Assembly (NCBI GenBank): GCA_934445015.1
Contig: CAKSDJ010000001.1
Location: forward strand, 18,686-82,685
Origin: an uncultured Eubacteriales bacterium
Lineage (GTDB): Bacteria > Bacillota > Clostridia > Oscillospirales > Acutalibacteraceae
DNA length: 64,000 nucleotides
Direction of reading: 5' to 3'
The notes under the pieces are model-generated. The model searched no databases, was not told the origin of the DNA, and saw only the letters and a list, made by a program, of their open reading frames with translations. This document shows positions 44,093 to 52,198 of this stretch, in pieces; position 1 is the first letter of the stretch, and every line of letters starts with the position of its first letter. The translations under genes were made by a program, and so were the position numbers.

Positions 44093-44485
44093 TTATTTTT
44101 TATCAAATTCAGCCTTTTGGCTGCAATTTTTGCAAATACCGTAAACCACGCAAACCTGAGTTTCGGGTTTAAAGCCGTTGTAACGGGCAAACTCATTAAG
44201 AGCGTCATCACAAACATTTACGTCAATTATTGCACCGCAGCGTCGGCAGTGCTGATGCAGATGAAAAGAAATATCGCCGTCAAAGTGTTCAACCCCATCG
44301 CCGACCGACACGCTGAGTATGTCGCCGTTTGCCACAAGTTCCGACAAGTTGCGGTATACAGTACCTAAACTTATATTCGGAATTGTTTTTCGCACGCCTT
44401 CATAAACCTGAGCGGCGGTCGGATGATCGCAACGGCTTTGCAACTCTTTAAGCACGGCTTCGCGTTGCCTTGAATAATGTTTCAT
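44093..44485 (-). CDS. perR: PerR-type Fur-family peroxide regulator
   Basis: The 130-residue winged-helix regulator has the regulatory-metal ligands of PerR in place: His21 (HPTA), Asp69, His75, His77 and Asp88, with the structural zinc cysteines C80/C83 and C118/C121. The Asp at position 69 (Asp85 in Bacillus PerR) is the residue that favours PerR over Fur. About 16 N-terminal residues found in Bacillus PerR are absent. It is co-transcribed with rubrerythrin and divergent from rex; a palindromic operator covers its promoter. Confidence 0.92.
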   Translation of the reverse strand: MKHYSRQREAVLKELQSRCDHPTAAQVYEGVRKTIPNISLGTVYRNLSELVANGDILSVSVGDGVEHFDGDISFHLHQHCRRCGAIIDVNVCDDALNEFARYNGFKPETQVCVVYGICKNCSQKAEFDKK

Positions 44486-44503
44486 ATTTCACTCCTTTTA
44501 CAT

Positions 44504-44524
44504 AATCAGTAATCATTACTGATT
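44504..44524. promoter_or_regulatory. perfect 10-1-10 palindrome, probable PerR operator
   Basis: The half-site AATCAGTAAT is repeated in inverted orientation around a single C. It lies just downstream of the perR -10 element and about 20 bases before the perR start codon. Fur/PerR boxes are 15-19-bp inverted repeats rich in TAATNATTA, and the core TAATCATTA here fits. Confidence 0.75.
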
Positions 44525-44534
44525 TGTTGATTTT

Positions 44535-44562
44535 ATTATAACACAGCTTTTTTGTTTGTCAA
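44535..44562 (-). promoter_or_regulatory. promoter of perR-rbr
   Basis: On the minus strand, TTGACA (44557-44562) and TATAAT (44535-44540) have a 16-base spacer, and the predicted start falls next to the palindromic operator. Confidence 0.8.
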
Positions 44563-44570
44563 GTATTTTC

Positions 44571-44599
44571 TTGACATTTTTTTAAAAATTATTTAAAAT
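44571..44599 (+). promoter_or_regulatory. promoter of rex
   Basis: TTGACA (44571-44576) and TAAAAT (44594-44599) have a 17-base spacer, back to back with the perR promoter. Confidence 0.75.
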
Positions 44600-44603
44600 A
44601 AAC

Positions 44604-44622
44604 TTGTTAAACTTTTTAACAA
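44604..44622. promoter_or_regulatory. Rex operator-like palindrome at the rex start site
   Basis: TTGTTAA-ACTTT-TTAACAA is an inverted repeat of the clostridial Rex half-site TTGTTAA. The usual site has four bases between the heptamers; here there are five. Being at the predicted transcription start it implies autorepression. Confidence 0.7.
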
Positions 44623-44649
44623 TCTTTTTATCAAGAAGGTTTTGTTATT

Positions 44650-45276
44650 ATGAACTCCACAGGCATTTCAATATCGGTTATTAAACGTTTGCCGCGATAT
44701 TACAGATTTTTGGGCGAACTGAAAAAAGACGGTCTTACGCGCATATCATCGCGCGAACTTTCAGAGCGTATGCACCTTACGGCAAGTCAGATAAGGCAGG
44801 ACCTTAACTGTTTCGGCGAATTCGGCCAGCAGGGATACGGTTATAATATAGAACTTTTGCAGTGTGAGATCGCCAGAATTCTGGGCATTGACCGTCCGCA
44901 AAATGCAATACTTATAGGTGTGGGCAATCTGGGCCGCGCAATTGCACACTATATGAATTTTGAGTCAAAGGGTTTTCATCTTATAGGTATGTTTGACGAA
45001 AAAGAATCGCTTGTAGGTCAGATGGTGCGCAACGTTCCTATAAGGCACATTTCTACTTTGGATGAATTTTGTCGCGAAAATATGCCGAGCGCCGCTATTT
45101 TATGTGTGCCTAAAGATGCCGCAAAAGACATTTCAAACCAACTTATAAAACTTGGGGTAAAAGGCTTTTTGAATTTCAGTCATTACGATATATCACTTGA
45201 ACACCCCGAAGTTAGCGTTGAAAATATACACATAGGCGACAGCCTTATGACGTTATCATACAAACTTAACAACTGA
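44650..45276 (+). CDS. rex: redox-sensing transcriptional repressor Rex
   Basis: Rex senses the NADH/NAD ratio and controls fermentation and respiration genes. The 208-residue product has the N-terminal winged helix (SVIKRLPRYYRFLGEL, then RISSRELSERMHLTASQIRQDL), the Rossmann motif IGVGNLGRAIA, and the C-terminal swapped helix. SD AGAAGG precedes the ATG. It is divergent from perR and has a Rex-type palindrome at its start site. Confidence 0.97.
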   Translation: MNSTGISISVIKRLPRYYRFLGELKKDGLTRISSRELSERMHLTASQIRQDLNCFGEFGQQGYGYNIELLQCEIARILGIDRPQNAILIGVGNLGRAIAHYMNFESKGFHLIGMFDEKESLVGQMVRNVPIRHISTLDEFCRENMPSAAILCVPKDAAKDISNQLIKLGVKGFLNFSHYDISLEHPEVSVENIHIGDSLMTLSYKLNN

Positions 45277-45289
45277 TTAACTTATAAAA

Positions 45290-45330
45290 AGCACGGTGCA
45301 ACCATATTAAGGGTTGCACCGTGTTTTATT
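45290..45330. terminator. bidirectional terminator between rex and the oxidoreductase operon
   Basis: The stem AGCACGGTGCAACC/GGTTGCACCGTGTT, flanked by A and T runs, lies between converging genes. Confidence 0.9.
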
Positions 45331-45352
45331 TTATATTCAAAATCTTAAAGCG

Positions 45353-45991
45353 TTAATTTGTCAAAGCCTCATTAAGCCAATTTTCAACATCCTCTTTTGA
45401 GGCTGCCGACGCAAAACGTCTGCCCTCAAGCCAATTGCCGGAACCTGCAATTTGTTTGAGCAATTCTCCGCTGTTGCCGATACCCGAACTTGAAGAAGTG
45501 CAAAACGGAATTACGGTCTTATTCGAAAAATCGTTTGCCGAAACAAAGCCGTTAACCGGCCAGGCGGCTATGCCCCACCAAATCGGATAACCTATATACA
45601 CCGTATCATATTGCTCCCAATTATCGGGCGCAGTTTTTGCAAGCGGCACATCACGTTTGCTTTCATCACTGTGTTCAAGGCTAACGCGGCTGTTGTCATC
45701 GCGCCAATCAAGGTCAGCGCTTGTGTATGGTGTTTCGGGTACGATTTCAAAAATATCTGCGTTTAAATTGTCGGCAATTTTTTCGGCAACGGATTTTGTG
45801 CTGCCGGTTGCCGAGTAGTAGACAACAAGTGTTTTTTTGCCCGAAGTTTTTTTGTCGGTTACACTTGCATCTGAAGCGTCGGAGTTAGCGGAAGAAGCAG
45901 CGCCATTGCCCTTATCGGCAGCACCGTTACCGCAGGCAACCAGTGAAAATGCAAGAGCAACACACAGTAAAACGCATAACAATTTTTTCAT
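45353..45991 (-). CDS. lipid-anchored flavodoxin
   Basis: The 212-residue product carries a lipoprotein signal (hydrophobic run then LVAC, about residue 20) and a Ser/Asp/Lys linker. A flavodoxin domain follows with the FMN phosphate loop YYSATGSTKSVAEK, the aromatic loop IGYPIWWG and PFCTSSSSGIGNS. The predicted place is the outer face of the membrane, unusual for flavodoxin but found in several Firmicutes and other anaerobes. It is the last gene of a five-gene redox operon. SD AAGGAG precedes the ATG. Confidence 0.9.
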   Translation of the reverse strand: MKKLLCVLLCVALAFSLVACGNGAADKGNGAASSANSDASDASVTDKKTSGKKTLVVYYSATGSTKSVAEKIADNLNADIFEIVPETPYTSADLDWRDDNSRVSLEHSDESKRDVPLAKTAPDNWEQYDTVYIGYPIWWGIAAWPVNGFVSANDFSNKTVIPFCTSSSSGIGNSGELLKQIAGSGNWLEGRRFASAASKEDVENWLNEALTN

Positions 45992-46015
45992 AGATATGAC
46001 ATCTCCTTTTGTTTA

Positions 46016-46555
46016 TCAAACATTTTTGCCCATATCATAAGCCTGTTTGAAAGCGGGGGTGTTTTTGATTTCACCTATTTCATACGCACCGCTTCCTACA
46101 ATTACACCTTTTTCTACGGCGCCCTCAACGCAGTCGGCATAACCGCGAAAGCAGGCAAGCGTAGTATCGGCAGATGAAATTTCGATGTCTGCCATAGTTG
46201 CTATATAGTAAAACTCTTTGTTTTTTACTTCAAGCCAACGGGCAACGGTTCTGTCAATAACAGCCTTTAACTGAGCGTCTATTGAATAAAAATAAACCGG
46301 ACTTGCCAGAACAATAACATCGGCATCAATCATTTTTTGAAGAATATCAGCCATATCGTCGCCCTTTATGCACTTGCCGCCGTGTTTACTGCAATAGTAG
46401 CAACCTATGCAGGGCTCAACTTTTTTAGTTGAAACTCTTATTTTTTCAACAGCGTTGCCGCTGTCTGACGCTCCGCGCATAAATTCATCGCAAAGAAGGT
46501 CCGAGTTGCCGCCTTTTCGCGGACTGCCCGACAAAATCAAAACTTTTTTCGACAT
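46016..46555 (-). CDS. NADPH-dependent FMN reductase / iron-sulfur flavoprotein-like
   Basis: The 179-residue flavodoxin-fold protein has ILSGSPRKGGNSDLL as phosphate-binding loop and a cysteine set CIGCYYCSKHGGKC (about 50-63), suggesting an Fe-S cluster or a cysteine-rich flavin reductase. ASPVYFYSIDAQLKAVIDR is the flavin loop. It probably moves electrons from NAD(P)H or ferredoxin. ATG 46555 follows AGGGTGAT; an in-frame GTG at 46564 is within the SD. Confidence 0.88.
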   Translation of the reverse strand: MSKKVLILSGSPRKGGNSDLLCDEFMRGASDSGNAVEKIRVSTKKVEPCIGCYYCSKHGGKCIKGDDMADILQKMIDADVIVLASPVYFYSIDAQLKAVIDRTVARWLEVKNKEFYYIATMADIEISSADTTLACFRGYADCVEGAVEKGVIVGSGAYEIGEIKNTPAFKQAYDMGKNV

Positions 46556-46565
46556 ACGGATCACC

Positions 46566-47453
46566 CTACCAATTTTTATTTTCTTTTGTGCAATCGTGCT
46601 GCTTTTTTCGCTGCTCTACCATTTGAACAAACCACTCTACCATAGAAGGGTCATAATGAGAGAAAAACGAACTTGCGTTTTTGTCAAGGGACGCTATCTT
46701 TGCCATATCGTCATTATCCAAAGCAAAATCAAAAACGTTGAAATTTTCCTGCATACGCTCGATATGCGTTGATTTGGGAATAACCACTATTCCCCTTTGC
46801 AGATGCCAGCGCAAAATTACCTGCGCCGGAGTCTTGTTATATTTTTTGCCTATCTCTTTAAGTTCGGGCAAATCAAACATACCGCCTCTGCCTTCGCCGA
46901 AAGGCGCCCAAGCCTCTAACTGTACGCCGTATTTATCGTTCCATTGCTTTGCCGTCTCCTGCTGAAAGTGCGGATGAATTTCAATTTGATTTACCATCGG
47001 CTTTATCCTTGAAAAAGACGCAATATCAACCATTCGGTCGGGATAAAAATTCGAAATGCCTATAGCGCGCAATTTGCCCTCGTCATACAGGTCCTCAAGC
47101 GCGCGCCATGCGCCGTAGTAATCGCCGAAAGGCTGATGCAAAAGCATAAGGTCGATATAATCGGTTTTTAACTTTTTCATTGAATCGATCACGCCTTTTT
47201 TGCATTCTTCATAACCGTAATGCTCTACCCATACTTTTGAGGTTAAAAAAATCTCACTGCGCGGCACCCCTGATTTTTGTATGGCAGAACCCACCTCTTC
47301 CTCGTTAAAATACGCCTGGGCGGTGTCAATAGCGCGGTAGCCCGATTTGAGCGCGTCAAGAACGCACCGCTCGCATTCATCCTTTGTTACCTGATAAACA
47401 CCGTAACCGAGCTGCGGCATTTTAAGACCGTTAGATAAAGTTACATACAACAT
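46566..47453 (-). CDS. aldo/keto reductase
   Basis: The 295-residue (beta/alpha)8 NADPH-dependent reductase has the catalytic tetrad in RAIDTAQAYFNEEEVG (Asp and Tyr), TSKVWV (Lys) and LLHQPFGD (His). The C-terminal NADPH site is IPKSTHIERMQENFNVFDF. It is closest in pattern to YvgN/2,5-diketo-gluconate reductase-type enzymes, substrate broad. SD GGGAGG precedes the ATG. Third gene of the operon behind the LysR intergenic region. Confidence 0.94.
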   Translation of the reverse strand: MLYVTLSNGLKMPQLGYGVYQVTKDECERCVLDALKSGYRAIDTAQAYFNEEEVGSAIQKSGVPRSEIFLTSKVWVEHYGYEECKKGVIDSMKKLKTDYIDLMLLHQPFGDYYGAWRALEDLYDEGKLRAIGISNFYPDRMVDIASFSRIKPMVNQIEIHPHFQQETAKQWNDKYGVQLEAWAPFGEGRGGMFDLPELKEIGKKYNKTPAQVILRWHLQRGIVVIPKSTHIERMQENFNVFDFALDNDDMAKIASLDKNASSFFSHYDPSMVEWFVQMVEQRKKQHDCTKENKNW

Positions 47454-47471
47454 AAAATTTTTCCTCCCGAT

Positions 47472-48221
47472 TTACTTTAATTTAAGGTATTCCTCATCGG
47501 TTACTTTTTCGCACCATTCGGTAGACGTGTTTTCACCGGGGACCTCAATTGCAAGGTGCGAAAACCAGCTGTCGCTCGCGGCGCCGTGCCAATGTTTTAC
47601 GCCCGGAGCTATATTTACCGTATCGCCGGGGTTTAAAACCTGCGCCGGTTTCCCCCATTCCTGATAATAACCTTTTCCTGCAACGCAGATAAGAATTTGT
47701 CCGCCGCCTTTATCGGCTTTATGAATATGCCAGTTATTTCTGCAAGAGGGCTCAAACGTTACATTGAAAATGCCTATGCCCTCGGTTGAAACGGGTGATA
47801 AATAACTTTGACCCACAAAGTATTTTGCAAAGGCGTCATTAGGCTTGCCGACTGAAAAAACCATAGAATTTTCATATCTTTGCTTTTCTGTGTCGCTGTC
47901 GGCGTCGCACCAGATATTTTTTGCCATTCTGAATGCCGCCCATGCCTTAGGCCATCCCGCATAAAACGCGGCGTGGGTCAAAATCTCGGCAATTTCTGTT
48001 TTTGAAATACCGTTTGCCTTTGCCGATTTAAGATGACACTCGAAAGACGAGTCAACAAGACCCTGTGCCATTAAGGCAGTGACCGTAACAAGCGAGCGGT
48101 CGCGCAGCGAAAGTTTGTCATCTCTTGACCAGACCTCGCCGAAAAGAACATCATCATTAAGTTGGGCAAACTTGGGCGCAAATTCACCAAGCGCATCTCT
48201 GCCTGCGGTTACCTTTTTCAT
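47472..48221 (-). CDS. carboxymuconolactone decarboxylase-like domain fused to a cupin
   Basis: The 249-residue product has an N-terminal CMD/AhpD-like domain (about 1-110: LSLRDRSLVTVTALMAQG, SFECHLKSAKANG, AEILTHAAFYAGWPKAW). The C-terminal cupin (about 145-245) has metal ligands in NNWHIHKA, and a later PGVKHWHG. The typical CxxC of AhpD is reduced to one Cys. CMD-cupin fusions are common in gut anaerobes, although their reaction is unknown. ATG 48221 lies 2 bases after the flavodoxin stop; an in-frame GTG at 48236 is in the SD. Confidence 0.9.
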   Translation of the reverse strand: MKKVTAGRDALGEFAPKFAQLNDDVLFGEVWSRDDKLSLRDRSLVTVTALMAQGLVDSSFECHLKSAKANGISKTEIAEILTHAAFYAGWPKAWAAFRMAKNIWCDADSDTEKQRYENSMVFSVGKPNDAFAKYFVGQSYLSPVSTEGIGIFNVTFEPSCRNNWHIHKADKGGGQILICVAGKGYYQEWGKPAQVLNPGDTVNIAPGVKHWHGAASDSWFSHLAIEVPGENTSTEWCEKVTDEEYLKLK

Positions 48222-48223
48222 AT

Positions 48224-48730
48224 TTAACCGATCCACCTTTCAATATCAGATTTTGATTTATTTACACGGCTGCCGAAAACAGCAAGACCGTTTTCAACCG
48301 TTGCTTCAGGGCAAAGCGCCTTAATATCCGAAACACTTTTTCCCATACCGCTGCCCTCATGCGTGCAAAACGGTTTGATCGTTTTGCCGGCAAAATCAAA
48401 ATGCTCCAGAAAAGTAAATACCGCCATGGGCATTGTGTTCCAATAATTCGGAAATCCCAAATATATTACGTCGTATCCGTCAAGCGATTCGGGGTAATTT
48501 TTAAGTTCGGGACGGGCGTTTCGCTGCAGGTCTGATTTTGCCTCCTCCGTACAGGTATTATATACTTTTGAATACGGCTTCATCTGTTCTATTTTAAACA
48601 TATCGGCGCCCGTTAATTCCTTTATCATTTCGGCAGCCGACTCGGTGTTGCCGACGGCAAGTTTTTTAAGCGTACCGCTTACGTAGTTTTCATCTGCCCT
48701 TGAATAAAAGGCAATCAATTTGTCCGACAT
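48224..48730 (-). CDS. cytoplasmic flavodoxin
   Basis: The 168-residue product is flavodoxin-like: IAFYSRADENYVSGTLKKL at the N-terminus, YDVIYLGFPNYWNTMPMAV as an aromatic loop, and PFCTHEGSGMGKS. It has no signal. It is the first gene of the operon, facing the divergent LysR gene. The ATG at 48730 follows AGGTGG by 8 bases; the upstream open frame to 49003 overlaps the LysR gene and is rejected. Confidence 0.9.
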   Translation of the reverse strand: MSDKLIAFYSRADENYVSGTLKKLAVGNTESAAEMIKELTGADMFKIEQMKPYSKVYNTCTEEAKSDLQRNARPELKNYPESLDGYDVIYLGFPNYWNTMPMAVFTFLEHFDFAGKTIKPFCTHEGSGMGKSVSDIKALCPEATVENGLAVFGSRVNKSKSDIERWIG

Positions 48731-48754
48731 TTTTAAAACCACCTTTTTTCGATC

Positions 48755-48808
48755 TGTTATAATTATAACACCGAAGCCGTTGACACGGAATATCCGATAT
48801 GTTATTAT
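48755..48808. promoter_or_regulatory. divergent promoter region with 16-bp palindrome between lysR and the flavodoxin operon
   Basis: The plus-strand promoter for lysR is TTGACA (48780-48785), then 17 bases, then TATTAT (48803-48808). On the other strand a TATAAT sits in the perfect palindrome TGTTATAATTATAACA (48755-48770), with a poor -35, as expected for an activator-dependent promoter. The LysR product is the probable regulator of both. Confidence 0.6.
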
Positions 48809-48839
48809 AGTATTAACCAAAAGTTTACAGAGGTGCATT

Positions 48840-49730
48840 ATGTATAACCCGTTGCTTGATACGTTTTTAGCGGTAGCCGACTGCGGAAGTTTTACAAAAG
48901 CGGCAGAAAAACTGTTTGTTTCGCCCACCGCCGTTATGAAACAGATGAACAGTTTAGAAAACCATTTAACCTTAAAGTTGACACAAAGGACCCAAACGGG
49001 CATAAAACTGACCCCTGCAGGCGAGGTAATATACCGCGACGCAAAATTTATGAAAGATTATTCGCAAAAATCAATTGCAGAGGCAAAGGCAGCGACAAAA
49101 AATTACGATACGACATTTTGCGTGGGTACGTCTTTGCTTAATCCGGCAAAGCCTTTTATGGACCTGTGGTATAAACTAAACCACCGCTTTCCCGATTACA
49201 AGTTACACCTTGTGCCTTTTGAAGACAACCACGAGGGCATACTGTCGGAAATAAAAAGTTTAGGGAAAAAGTTTGATTTTTTGATCGGCGTATGCGATTC
49301 AAAATCGTGGCTTTCGCTTTGTAAATTTTTGCCGCTCGGCAGATACAAAAAAATGATAGCCGTGCCGCACGAGCATCGACTGGCAGGCAAAAAATCGATT
49401 GAGTTATCCGACCTGTACGGCGAAACGCTTATGATGGTAAAAAAGGGTGATTCGGGTATAAACGATTTTATAAGAAACGACATTGAAATAAATCACCCGC
49501 AGATAAAGATTGAGGATACGCCGCAATTTTACGATATGTCGGTTTTTAACCGCTGTGCCGAAACGGGCAATGTGCTGCTCACAATTGAGTGTTGGCAGGA
49601 TGTTCACCCGGCACTAGTTTCGGTGCCCGTAAATTGGGATTACAACATTCCGTATGGGTTGCTTTACAGTTCCGACGCCGACCGTGACGTTTTAAAATTG
49701 GTTGAAACGATAAAAGAACTGTTGAATTGA
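48840..49730 (+). CDS. LysR-family transcriptional regulator
   Basis: The 296-residue product has the N-terminal winged helix (LLDTFLAVADCGSFTKAAEKLFVSPTAVMKQMNSLEN) and a C-terminal periplasmic-binding-like sensor (to LVETIKELLN). ATG 48840 follows GAGGTG. It is divergently transcribed from, and very likely controls, the flavodoxin/CMD-cupin/AKR/reductase operon, a common arrangement for this family. The inducer is unknown. Confidence 0.95.
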   Translation: MYNPLLDTFLAVADCGSFTKAAEKLFVSPTAVMKQMNSLENHLTLKLTQRTQTGIKLTPAGEVIYRDAKFMKDYSQKSIAEAKAATKNYDTTFCVGTSLLNPAKPFMDLWYKLNHRFPDYKLHLVPFEDNHEGILSEIKSLGKKFDFLIGVCDSKSWLSLCKFLPLGRYKKMIAVPHEHRLAGKKSIELSDLYGETLMMVKKGDSGINDFIRNDIEINHPQIKIEDTPQFYDMSVFNRCAETGNVLLTIECWQDVHPALVSVPVNWDYNIPYGLLYSSDADRDVLKLVETIKELLN

Positions 49731-49745
49731 AATTTTTTGTATTCA

Positions 49746-49790
49746 AAAAGTCAGCGCAAAGGTATTATAACCCTTACGCTGACTTTTTTA
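49746..49790. terminator. bidirectional terminator after lysR
   Basis: The stem AAAAGTCAGCG/CGCTGACTTTT, with T runs on both strands, lies between converging genes. Confidence 0.9.
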
Positions 49791-49803
49791 TTTTAAGTAA
49801 ATT

Positions 49804-50625
49804 CTACACAAGTTCAATAATTGCCGCCAGATTGCCGCGTTTGCCGCCCGTTGCCCTGTGCGAGTGCAGCTCGGTATGATTGCAGCAGGTGCAAATATCG
49901 CTTATATCAATGTTGTTTTCATCTATGCCTGCGTCAATTAAAATGTTTTTGTTTGCCGCAACAAGGTCAAGCATAAAATGTTCGGAGTCCCTGCCGTTTT
50001 TAAAAACACCCTCAAGATTTATTTTACTGTTTAAAAACGCCCGATACACCGGCGTGTCCACCTCATAGCAACAACTGCCTATGCAAGGGCCTATTGCCGC
50101 TATAATATTTTTAGGGTCACAGCCAAACTCATTTTTCATTTTGTTTACGGTTACCTCGCCTATTTTTGAAACGGTGCCGCGCCAACCTGCGTGAGATGTG
50201 GCGCAAACGTGTTTTACAGGGTCGCAAAAAAGCAGCGGAGTGCAGTCGGCATACTGCGTTACAAGCGCAACGCCGGATTCGTTTGTTATAAGACCGTCAA
50301 CGTCGGTAAAACAGGGTTTTGTATAGCCGGTGCCGCAATCGGCTTTTGTAACTGTTCGCACGTTGTTTGTATGAGTTTGCCTGCTGAGCACAAGATCGGC
50401 AAGTTCAATGCCAACGGCAGAGCACAAACGGCGATAATTCTCCTCAACGTTTTTGAAATCGTCGCCGCCTAAAAAGCTTAAATTCATACTGCTGTACTGC
50501 GCTGTGCTTACGCCGCCCATACGGGTTGAAAATGCGTGACGCACCGCACCGCAGGCTTCAAGACGCGGAAAAGTTATATAAACCAAATCACCTTTTTTAT
50601 TGACTGTCAAACTGTTTGTGCGCAT
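49804..50625 (-). CDS. laccase-domain protein (YfiH/YlmD family, purine nucleoside phosphorylase/deaminase)
   Basis: The 273-residue DUF152 protein has HAFSTRMGGVS, SFLGGDDFKNVEENYRRL, QTHTNNV, VDGLI, QYADCTPLLF, HAGWRGTV and GPCIGSCCYEV. The Cys/His set is the zinc site of the enzyme. YlmD-type proteins act as purine nucleoside phosphorylases and adenosine deaminases. ATG 50625 lies inside the end of the PHP gene (19-base overlap) with SD GAGGAA, so translation is coupled to the phosphatase. Confidence 0.93.
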   Translation of the reverse strand: MRTNSLTVNKKGDLVYITFPRLEACGAVRHAFSTRMGGVSTAQYSSMNLSFLGGDDFKNVEENYRRLCSAVGIELADLVLSRQTHTNNVRTVTKADCGTGYTKPCFTDVDGLITNESGVALVTQYADCTPLLFCDPVKHVCATSHAGWRGTVSKIGEVTVNKMKNEFGCDPKNIIAAIGPCIGSCCYEVDTPVYRAFLNSKINLEGVFKNGRDSEHFMLDLVAANKNILIDAGIDENNIDISDICTCCNHTELHSHRATGGKRGNLAAIIELV

Positions 50626-51341
50626 TCTTCGATTTCCTCTAAAAGTTTATTTGAGTTTATTATGAGCCGGTTTGCCGCAGACCTGCCCAAATTTTCGGAT
50701 ATGCAGTCAAGCGCCTTTTTTATTAAAGGCGGACGTCTGTGCGGCGAGTGGGCATCGCTTGCCAAAAACGATACGTAGCCGCCCTTTATAAGTTTTTTGC
50801 AATACCTGCCCTCATCTTTACCGATTACAGCGGCTGCGTTTATTTGACCGCGCGCGTAACCGTTTGATATTAAATTTAACAGTTTTTTATATCCCGGCAG
50901 TTTGTAATAGCGCTCAATATGTGCGAGTATGGGCATAATACCCATCTGTTCCGAAATATCGGTTATATCCTGCAACACGGATTTTGTAATCGGTTCGCCG
51001 TAAGGCAGTTCAAGCAGAAGAAAATTTGTGCCGCCTGCGGTAAACTGTTTTATTGAGCGGCTTTTGCTTATGCCGTTAAAATACCTGAGTTCGCACCCCA
51101 AAAAAATCTCCGGCAGATTTCTGCTTTTGGCTGTATAATTCAACTCTGAAAATTTTTCTCGGGTTATTTTTACAAAATCTTCACTGTTATCGGTGTTCGG
51201 ATAGAAATGCGGCGTTGCAATAACGTGGGTAACGCCCTGCGCCTTCATCATTTCAAGCAAAGTGAGTGACATTTCAATATCGACTGCGCCGTCATCTACA
51301 CCGGGCAGTATATGAGAATGTATATCAAGATAATTATTCAT
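50607..51341 (-). CDS. CpsB/YwqE-type PHP-domain tyrosine-protein phosphatase
   Basis: The 244-residue metal-dependent PHP phosphatase has DIHSHILPGVDDGAVDIEMSL, ATPHFYPN, LPYGEP, LAHIERY and the C-terminal LASDAHSPHRRPP. It dephosphorylates the tyrosine tail of the CpsD/BY-kinase, gene next upstream (about 70 bases and a hairpin apart). SD GGGAGATG precedes the ATG. No capsule polymerase or flippase is adjacent. Confidence 0.93.
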   Translation of the reverse strand: MNNYLDIHSHILPGVDDGAVDIEMSLTLLEMMKAQGVTHVIATPHFYPNTDNSEDFVKITREKFSELNYTAKSRNLPEIFLGCELRYFNGISKSRSIKQFTAGGTNFLLLELPYGEPITKSVLQDITDISEQMGIMPILAHIERYYKLPGYKKLLNLISNGYARGQINAAAVIGKDEGRYCKKLIKGGYVSFLASDAHSPHRRPPLIKKALDCISENLGRSAANRLIINSNKLLEEIEECAQTV

Positions 51342-51359
51342 AATACATCTCCCTTACAA

Positions 51360-51409
51360 AAAAATCGGGAAAACTTATGTTTGGTCATCATAAGCGTTTC
51401 CCGATTTTT
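51360..51409 (-). terminator. hairpin between the BY-kinase and the PHP phosphatase
   Basis: The stem AAATCGGGAAA/TTTCCCGATTT with T runs on both sides lies just after the kinase stop. As it falls between cpsD-like and cpsB-like genes it may attenuate the phosphatase. Confidence 0.8.
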
Positions 51410-51414
51410 AATTA

Positions 51415-52197
51415 TTATTGTTGCGCAGAACTGTCGGCAGCAGAATTTTGCGGTTTGCTTACATAACCGTAACCGTACTTTCCGTATTTGCGATAACCGT
51501 ACTTTCCGTATTTTTGATAGCCGTAACGCCTACCCTGTTTCGGGTTTGCGCCGTTCATAACCGCGCCCAAAATATTTATATCGGCAAATTCGGCGGCTTC
51601 AATAGCGTGTTTTATAGCGTCAGTCGGGGTAAACCTGTCTTTTACCACCAAAACCAGACCGGCAGTCTCGGGTGCGATAACCAGCGCATCGGACACAACG
51701 TCTACCGGCGGTGTGTCAATAATTACATAACTGTATTTCTGACCTACGGCGTCCATAAGTTCTTTAAACCTTACCGAGCCCAAAAGTTCTGACGGATTAG
51801 GCGGAACCTGACCTGCCGTGATAACATCCAGACTGTCGCTTATATGGGTGACGGTTTCTTCGTACTTATTAAAGCCGGCCAAAATGCCCGAAAGTCCTGC
51901 ATTATTTTCTATTTTAAGTTTTTTGTGAATTGTGCTGCGGCGCATATCGGCATCGATAAGTAATACCTTGTCACCGAGTTGAGAAAAAGCGATAGCCATA
52001 TTGACCGCCGTTGTGGATTTACCTTCGCCGGCACCCGGACTTGTTATACCGAAAATTTTATTTTTACTTGATGAAAGCAAAAACGTCAGGTTTGTACGTA
52101 TTGTTTTATACGCTTCAACCACCGCAAAGGGAACGTGGCGTGCCTCATTTATGCTCATAACTGCGTTTTTGTTTTGGCTTTTTTTAATAATCGCCAT
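51415..52197 (-). CDS. bacterial tyrosine kinase (CpsD/CapB type) with Tyr-rich tail
   Basis: The 260-residue cytoplasmic kinase has Walker A GAGEGKSTTAVN, Walker A' VLLIDADMRRSTI and Walker B YVIIDTPPVD. The C-terminal tail contains the tyrosine cluster YGYQKYGKYGYRKYGKYGYG (about 225-245) that is autophosphorylated in trans. It needs the membrane adaptor encoded next upstream, with one base between the genes. ATG 52197 follows AAGGGGG. The frame is open to 52305, inside the adaptor gene, and that part is rejected. Confidence 0.95.
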   Translation of the reverse strand: MAIIKKSQNKNAVMSINEARHVPFAVVEAYKTIRTNLTFLLSSSKNKIFGITSPGAGEGKSTTAVNMAIAFSQLGDKVLLIDADMRRSTIHKKLKIENNAGLSGILAGFNKYEETVTHISDSLDVITAGQVPPNPSELLGSVRFKELMDAVGQKYSYVIIDTPPVDVVSDALVIAPETAGLVLVVKDRFTPTDAIKHAIEAAEFADINILGAVMNGANPKQGRRYGYQKYGKYGYRKYGKYGYGYVSKPQNSAADSSAQQ

Positions 52198-52198
52198 A

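Noticed and set aside
48731..49003. 91-codon N-terminal extension of the first flavodoxin
   Set aside because: It would overlap the divergent lysR gene and its promoter; the ATG at 48730 has a good ribosome binding site and the normal flavodoxin N-terminus.
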